Part shown: positions 57,580-64,000 of the stretch, piece after piece
How positions within the stretch are numbered: position 1 is the first letter of the stretch
Layout of the letters: each line of letters opens with the position of its first letter
Source of the DNA: Closterium sp. Naga37s-1
Lineage: Eukaryota; Streptophyta; Zygnematophyceae; Desmidiales; Closteriaceae
NCBI GenBank assembly: GCA_947471745.1
Contig: CANJKZ010000538.1
Coordinates: 62,001-126,000 of the forward strand
Length of the DNA: 64,000 bases
Direction: 5' to 3'
The notes under the pieces: generated by a model
Databases searched by the model: none
What the model was told of the DNA's origin: nothing
The model's input: only the letters and a program-made list of their open reading frames with translations
Position numbers and translations under genes: made by a program

Positions 57580-60500
57580 CTATTTGACTCTAGAAGGCCC
57601 GGTATCGAAGCAAGGCAGCAGCATTTGCTCGATCTCTTCGCATGTGAACACTCTCACATCCAGAGTCCGATGACTTTGAATCACGTTCCTGCAGCGAGGG
57701 GAGGAAAGGGAGGGATGGCATTGGCAAAAATTCCGAGGCGCCTCACAACCCTGTCTGTTCAATCTCTTCACAGTCCGAGTCCAATGGCTCTGAATAGTCC
57801 AGCAGCTGTTAGAGTGCCATCTTCGTGACGCGGAGGTGGAAATGGAGAGATGTCCTATAATGCGCCTCAACAAAAGCAGTCCCACCCTACCTGTGCCGAA
57901 CAATGAAGTCTCTGTATTTGTCCAGCAGTCGTTTCAGAGTCATCTTCTTGACGTGCAGGCACGGGGGTGCACTACATGGCGTCTCAACAAAAACAGTTCC
58001 CAACTTACCTGTGCCGAACAATGAAGTCTCTGTATTTGTCCAGCAGCCGCTTAAGAGTCATCTTCTTGACATGCGCCCGCAACTCCCGGTTGGGAATGGT
58101 CCACGCCATGTAGCGCTGCTTCATCTGCTCCACTGTGTAGTTAAAGAGCTTCAGCCTGTAAAGGGGATGGGAGGATGGGGGAGACGCCAATCAGACAAAA
58201 GGGATGGTGGAGTGTGGAGGAATGAGGGATGGTGGAGGAGTGAGTGAGGAGGAGGAAAAGGAGATGAAAGAGACAGGGAAATAGGAATGTGGTTGAAATC
58301 ACGGTTTTGAAATGTATGCTCAGCGTAATTGGCAGTATGAGAGGCTCGGCATGGTGGATGATATAGATAAGCTGGCATAAAGAGCAGGGTCAGAATGGGC
58401 AGCATCACATGTGGCATGGACATAATAGCATGACAAAACACACCTTTTTACGAGGGAGGCCGTATCAAGACGGTCATCGGACCACACTGGGTCAAACTGC
58501 ACACAGGGAGAGGAGGGGGTTAGGGGGACAGGGAAATAATAATGACGCATGAGGAGACGGGGGAGTGACGATGATGCATGAGGGGAGATGGAAGGGATGA
58601 GGACGATGCATGGTGGGACAGACAGACAGGGAAGTGATGATGCACATGAGCAGCCTCACCTGGCGAGGGAGGAGTTGATATATTGGTCGCGGTAACTGTC
58701 CACTATGGCCCCGTGGTTGAGAGATGAGACAGTGCAGAATTGATGCGTATGAGGGGACAGTGAAGGGAAGGCAGACTGCGATGTGGCGAACGGTGGAATT
58801 GGCACACTGGAAAGCAGGGCTCACCTTGGCGAGGGATGAGTTGATGAATCGGTCGCGATGGCTGTCCACTATGGCCCCGTAGTTGCCTATCCACTAGCCA
58901 GGCACACACTAGGCAGCCAGGCAACCAGACTCACCAGCCAGCAAGAGGCACACACCCGCCAGCAGGACACACCTTGGCGAGGGAGGAGTTGATGAATCGG
59001 TCCCGGTGGCTGTCCACTATGGCCCCGTAGTTGCCTATCCACGCCGTTCCCAGCAACCTGCCCGCGTCCGCACTGTGTGTGCATCAGAAGAGGGAAGGAG
59101 AGGATGAGGGGAGGGGCAGGTCGGGAATAAGGGGGAGGAAAAGGGAGGTAGTGAGTGGGCGGGGAATGGAGATGGACGGTGGTGAAGGACGGTGGGGCGA
59201 GATACAGTGGGTTGATGGACGGTGGAGTGGGACGGTGCAAACTCACTCAACAGGCCTCTCGGAACTCCTTTGAAACAGGCCTCTAGAATGCACGCTTCTC
59301 GATACTCACGCGTCTATTTTGGTGAGCACATATGCCAGGTTGTTCATGAGAAAGAGCTCTCCCAGAGCGTCATCGCGCAGCATCAGCGCCCGGTGCTGCA
59401 GGTTCACTTTGAGAGCTTCTAGGATGCGCGCAGCAGCGAAGGCCAGCGGGCGCCTCTAGGATGCAATCGGGGATAGCAATCACAAGAGCCTAGGCACTCA
59501 CGCGTCTATCTTGGTGAGCACATATGCGAGGTTGTTCATCAGGAACAGCTCTCCCAGCGCATCATCCCTCAGCATGAGCGCGCGGTGCTGCAGGTTCACT
59601 TTGAGGGCCTCCAGGATGCGCGCAGCAGCGAAGGCGAGGCGGCCCTGCACGCGGGGCGTGATGATGGATGAGCCGGACTCGTTGGCGGTGTTGGCCATGT
59701 CCTCAAACACGCACTCCAGGATGGAGAAGTATGGCAGGTCGCTGGGTGGGGATGGTTGGGAAAGGATGCAGAGTAATATGGGTCTTAGATGCAAGGGTTG
59801 CCACGGAGTGCACCCAGGGTCGGAATGATGGTGAAACTGCTTGACTCGTTGGCGGTGTTGGCCATGTCCTCAAACACGCACTCCAGGATGGAGAAGTACG
59901 GCAGGTCGCTGAGGGTGGGGGTGAGGGTGGGGGTGTGTGTTTGAGTGGGTGTATGTGGGTGGGTATGGGTGGGAAGGGATGCAGAGGTATACGGGACATC
60001 GGTGGGTGTGTGTATGAAGCTGCTTGAATTGTTGTCTGCCGGTGTTGGCCATGTCCTCAAACACGCACTCCAGGATGGAGAAGTATGGCAGGTCGCTGGA
60101 GGTGTGTTTCAGTGGATGATGGGGATGGGAAGGGATGCCGAGGGATAAGGACGGACGACGATAAATTACTGAGAGAGGGGAGGGAGCACCCCATCTTCAT
60201 CCATACGCCCACCCACAATACCCCTGAACCCACCTGCACTACCCTGAACCCACCTGCACTACCCTAAACCCACCCACGTGCGCGACACCCACACACACCT
60301 GTTGCAGAGCAGCAGCAGGTAATTGAGAACGTAACTGGTGATGGGGTGCACGTCCCTTAAGTTGCCTCAGAGGAATAATCCCCCTGACTTCTACCTGTTC
60401 CATGCCACACCCCTCTCCCATCCGCACCTGTTGCAGAGCAGCAGCAGGTAGTTGACCACGTAGCTGGTGATGGGGTGCACGTCCCTTGACTTGACGTACC

Positions 60501-62582
60501 TCACATCATAGAATGTATGATGTATCCCCATCCATCACTCCACCTACACCACCCTGAACCTGCCCACATGTGCAAGAACCTCGCACACCTGTTGCAGAGC
60601 AGCAGCAGGTAATTGAAAACGTAACTGGTGATGGGGTGCACGTCCCTTGAGGTGCCTCAGAGGAATAATCTCCCTGACTCCTCTACCTGCTCCCTGCCTC
60701 ACCCCTATCCCATCCTCACCTGTTGCAGAGCAGCAGCAGGTAGTTGACCACGTAGCTGGTGATGGGGTGCACGTCCCTCTGTGAAGTGAACTGAACAGAA
60801 TCACTTACTACTACCATCCCCACCCCATTCCACCTCTCTGCACCCATCCTCACCTGTTGCAGAGCAGCAGCAGGTAGTTGACCACGTAGCTGGTGATGGG
60901 GTGCACGTCCCTTAAGGTGCATCAAAGCAATCATCCCACCCACACTACTCCGAATCCACCCACATGTGCGAAAACCTGCACCCAGCCCCACCTGTTACAG
61001 AGCAGCAGCAGGTAGTTGACCACGTAGCTGGTGATGGGATGCACGTCCCCACTGGCACCCCCGCCCCACTCCACCTCTCTGCATCCAGCCCCACCTGTTG
61101 CAGAGCAGCAGCAGGTAGTTGACGACGTAGCTGGTGATGGGATGCACGTCCCCACTGGCATGAACTGAACCACTTACTACCACCACCCCCAACCCCAATC
61201 CCACTCCACCTCTCTGCACCCATCCCCACCTCTTGCAGAGCAGCAGCAGGTAGTTGACGACATAGCTGGTGATGGGGTGCACGTCCCTTAAGGTGCCTCA
61301 GAGCAGAAATCCCCCTTACCTTTGCCTGCTCCCTGCCTCACCCCTCTCCCATCCTCACCTGTTGCAGAGCAGCAGCAGGTAGTTGACCACGTAGCTGGTG
61401 ATGGGGTGCACGTCCCCACTGGCGTTGGATGCTGCCACGTCCTGCTGCCCGCCCACCTCGCTCATATTGTCATCTGCCTTCAGCATCATCCTGGGAAGGG
61501 GGGGGAGTTGAAGGGAGCGGAGGACGGGGGGGAGGGGGGAAGGGGAAAGCGGACAGAGAAGGGGGGAAGAGAAGAAAGACGCATCATGGTGGCACGGCAC
61601 GGCCTGCTGCCTGCCCACCTGAAAGCACTTGCGCACTCTGTTTTCAGGAGATTAACAAAGGGAAGAAAAGAGAAAAAAACGGAACTTACTTCTGTAGCTT
61701 GTTGAGGAACCCTCCATTCCGAAGCATTTCCGCACAGGGGACGTTTCCCAGCTGACTCATGCTCCCCATGCCCCCCATGCTGCCCATGCCCCCCATGGGC
61801 GGGAAATGCATGGGTCAGCATGGTGAGGAGTGCACTTACTTCTTGAGCTTGTTGAGGAACCCTCCGTTCCGAAGCATCTCCGCACGGGGGACGTTTCCTG
61901 GCTGACTCATGCTGCCCATGCCCCCCATGCCTCCCATGCCGCCCATGCCCCCCATGCCGCTCATATCCTCCGCGGTCGGCTGTGCCTTCACCGCATCCTC
62001 AAACTTTTCAAACGTGTCTCGGGCTGCCCGCCCCAAAATTGTCAGCAGTTCCTGGTAGTTGTCCCGAACTGCCCGGCCCTCCTCTGCTCGATAGAGCTCA
62101 TCCACCTAGGTGGGGAGGGGAGGGAAGGGAATGGGCGAGGGGAGGAGTGGGTGGAGGGAGGAAGAGGGGAGGAGGGGGAGCCCATGGGTGTCAACTACCA
62201 TTGAACTGAGTCACCATGTATAGTGGATGAGGTCAAACGTTGTCTCGTACATGTCGAGCGCTCAGGGGACTTCTTGACTTGAACATGCACCATTGACTCG
62301 CGTTGACTTGATCATGGACCACTGACTAGCACAGCGTTGACTGGCGTTGACTAGCGTTGACTTGGGACGTACCGTGGACTTGAGGTCGAGCGTCGTCTCG
62401 TACATATCGAGGAAGGAGAAGAGGCGCTCAGGGGATTTCTTGATGACTGAGATGGCGTCGCCAAAGTGCGTGAGCAGGATGATGCAGGAGCGCGAGAGGT
62501 CCACAAAGCACTGCTCGCCGTGCTTCTCCAGACCCGCAAACACCTGGTCGCACGCCTCCCTCTCTCCCGCCACCAGAATCAT
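57580..62582 (-). CDS. EXO70: Exocyst subunit EXO70, C-terminal part (5' end unresolved)
   Basis: Exons read in phase: 62582-62373, 62105-61840, 61490-61359, 59741-59502, 59072-58973, 58496-58444, 58155-58009 and 57688-57580. They encode REACDQVF...CFVDLSRSC, SPERLFSFLDMYETT, a Met/Gly repeat insertion (GMGGMGG), GDVHPITSYVVNYLLLLCN, SILECVFEDMA, ALGELFLMNNLAYVLTKID, LLGTAWIGNYG, KLFNYTVEQM, KRLLDKYRDFIV and a final TCEEIEQMLLPCF. This order is diagnostic of the helical-rod C-terminal half of EXO70, which tethers secretory vesicles to the plasma membrane through the exocyst. The N-terminal half must lie beyond 62870 or outside the window. Nearly every boundary has extra partial copies. Confidence 0.87.
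57725..57970 (-). repeat. Extra copies of the EXO70 penultimate exon donor end
   Basis: The region coding KRLLDKYRDFIVRH is repeated at about 57960-57890 and, decayed, at about 57835-57770. CCGAGGCGCCTCAC (about 57734) lies beside the last copy. Confidence 0.82.
58655..58910 (-). repeat. Two extra copies of the EXO70 SHRDRFINSS exon donor end
   Basis: GAIVDSHRDRFINSSLAK plus donor is repeated at about 58895-58822 and 58715-58660. The complete exon is 59072-58973. Confidence 0.87.
59295..59465 (-). repeat. Extra copy of the EXO70 LFLMNNLAYVL exon donor end
   Basis: It repeats about 160 bp of the exon ending at 59502, including the GC-GTGAG donor. Confidence 0.87.
59830..60110 (-). repeat. 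Two extra copies of the EXO70 DLPYFSILECVFEDM acceptor side
   Basis: Copies near 59915-59840 and 60100-60035, each with an AG acceptor, lie upstream of the real exon start at 59741. Confidence 0.87.
60290..61295 (-). repeat. Eight extra copies of the EXO70 HPITSYVVNYLLLLCN exon end
   Basis: The 3' part of the exon (complete at 61490-61359) with its AACAG-GTGAGG donor is repeated eight times downstream at spacings of about 110-170 bp. CTTAAGGTGCCTCAGAG-type near-palindromes recur between several copies (about 60354, 60645, 60910, 61285). Confidence 0.92.
61683..61805 (-). repeat. Extra copy of the EXO70 GGFLNKLKK exon donor end
   Basis: It repeats the Met/Gly tract, the RAEMLRNGGFLNKL-coding part and the donor, with a few substitutions. 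Confidence 0.85.
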
Positions 62583-62684
62583 CTGAACGGGAAGGTTTGT
62601 CGAAAAAGGGCAAGCCAAGGGTTTTAAAGGTGGCCTATCCAATCTAAACACGGGGTCGCACACCTTCAGACATGATACAAGTCT

Positions 62685-62875
62685 CCTGGTCGCGGACTAA
62701 GAGGGTGGGTAAGAGGGAGAGCAGGATGATGCAGGAGCGAGAGAGGTCCACGAAGCACTGCTCTCCGTGCTTCTCCAGACCCGCAAACACCTGGTCGCAC
62801 GCCTCTCGCTCCCCCGCCACCAGAATCATCTGAAGGAGCACGTTGTGGTACGGGACAAAGCAGAGGAGCTCCGCG
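62685..62875 (-). repeat. Upstream copy of the EXO70 MILVAGEREACDQVF exon
   Basis: It repeats about 120 bp of the exon at 62582-62373. It is preceded by an open stretch coding YAELLCFVPYHNVLLQ, which could belong to a more 5' EXO70 exon. Whether this copy is used is unclear. Confidence 0.7.
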
Positions 62876-63312
62876 TAAACACGAGGTCGCACACAAGGGA
62901 GAGCAAGGGGGGAATGTGGAGCACAGGAGAAAAGGGGGACCGAAGGGCGGCAAAACGAAGCAAGGGGAACCGAGAGGGGGAAAGGGGGAGCAATGGGGGC
63001 CGAGAAGGGGCGAGGTGGAGAAAAAAGGGACATGGGAGGGCAAGGGGGTGCAAGATGAGGGGAGGCTTCTGGCGTGACCTTCATGGGTGGGTGGGAGGAT
63101 GTGCGGTTTCAACAACCCCAATGCACATGCCCCAATGCGCATGTGCTAGCACATCAATTACCCACCCCGATGTGCATGTGCCCATGCTCTACATACCCCA
63201 ATGAGCACATGCCCAGGCTCCACTCCACGCACCCCGATAAGCATGTGTCCATGCGCCACATACCCCGACGTGCATGCATACCCCCATGTGCATGCATACC
63301 CCCATGCATGTA

Positions 63313-64000
63313 TACCCCGATGTGCATGTGTCCACCCTCCCACATACCCCGATGTGCATGTGTCCACCCTCCCACATACCCCGATGTGCATGTGTCCACC
63401 CTCCCACATACCCCGATGTGCATGTGTCCACCCTCCCACATACCCCGATGTGCATGTGTCCACCCTCCCACATACCCCGATGTGCATGTGTCCACCCTCC
63501 CACATACCCCGATGTGCATGTGTCCACCCTCCCACATACCCCGATGTGCATGTGTCCACCCTCCCACATACCCCGATGTGCATGTGTCCACCCTCCCACA
63601 TACCCCGATGTGCATGTGTCCACCCTCCCACATACCCCGATGTGCATGTGTCCACCCTCCCACATACCCCGATGTGCATGTGTCCACCCTCCCACATACC
63701 CCGATGTGCATGTGTCCACCCTCCCACATACCCCGATGTGCATGTGTCCACCCTCCCACATACCCCGATGTGCATGTGTCCACCCTCCCACATACCCCGA
63801 TGTGCATGTGTCCACCCTCCCACATACCCCGATGTGCATGTGTCCACCCTCCCACATACCCCGATGTGCATGTGTCCACCCTCCCACATACCCCGATGTG
63901 CATGTGTCCACCCTCCCACATACCCCGATGTGCATGTGTCCACCCTCCCACATACCCCGATGTGCATGTGTCCACCCTCCCACATACCCCGATGTGCATG
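63313..64000. repeat. 32-bp minisatellite, about 21 copies, runs off the window
   Basis: Near-perfect 32-bp units containing ACCCCGATGTGCATGTGTCC and ACCCTCCCACAT. Three units make 96 bp, so all three minus-strand frames stay open; this is not evidence of coding. Related short units occur from about 63120. Confidence 0.95.

Noticed and set aside
63154..63999. Three overlapping 264-281 codon open frames
   Set aside because: A 32-bp repeat without stops is open in every frame of that strand; no domain or start context.

Overview
This is nuclear DNA from a photosynthetic eukaryote of the green/streptophyte lineage. The genes are rich in short GT-AG introns. The families are plant-type: RETICULATA-related/DUF3411, ABC1K8/OSA1-like plastid atypical kinase, CCR4-homolog-4 (hesperin-like) deadenylase, plant-type DUF819, MOB1 and EXO70. 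The mobile elements are plant-type Copia elements primed by initiator-Met tRNA. A streptophyte alga (for example a zygnematophyte) is my best guess; the species is not identified.

Layout. 341-13764 (-): RETICULATA-related gene, whose third intron (about 10.7 kb) holds a cluster of at least three decayed, internally deleted Copia copies (1599-11058). 14259-24446 (-): very large PAS / hybrid histidine kinase with extreme in-frame repeats. 25877-34327 (-): ABC1K8/OSA1-like gene with 15 exons. 35401-40579 (+): CCR4-4-like deadenylase. 41354-46212 (+): DUF819 membrane protein, followed by a diverged tandem duplication of its 3' end. 49043-51498 (-): MOB1. 53040-56596 (+): unrecognised protein with one likely membrane segment. 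57580 to at least 62582 (-): EXO70, 5' end not resolved. 63313-64000: 32-bp minisatellite running off the window. For all complete genes except the first exon of the unknown gene, I derived exon joins by hand. Splice phases add up to an open frame in each case, and boundaries may be off by a base or two.

Neighbouring genes do not form a pathway. Two head-to-head pairs (ABC1K8/CCR4 and MOB1/unknown) share 1.1-1.5 kb upstream regions. No rRNA, tRNA or CRISPR array was seen.

The striking property is structural. Nearly every gene carries tandem partial copies of its own exon-intron boundaries (2 to 9 copies). Many of the junctions between copies contain a short perfect or near-perfect palindrome of the form TTTTGAG-NNNN-CTCAAAA, in which the central 4 bp is itself self-complementary (AATT, TCGA, GCGC, ACGT). 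Two minisatellites also begin exactly at 5' splice sites. I regard this palindrome-plus-tandem-duplication pattern as the most likely undescribed system in the window.
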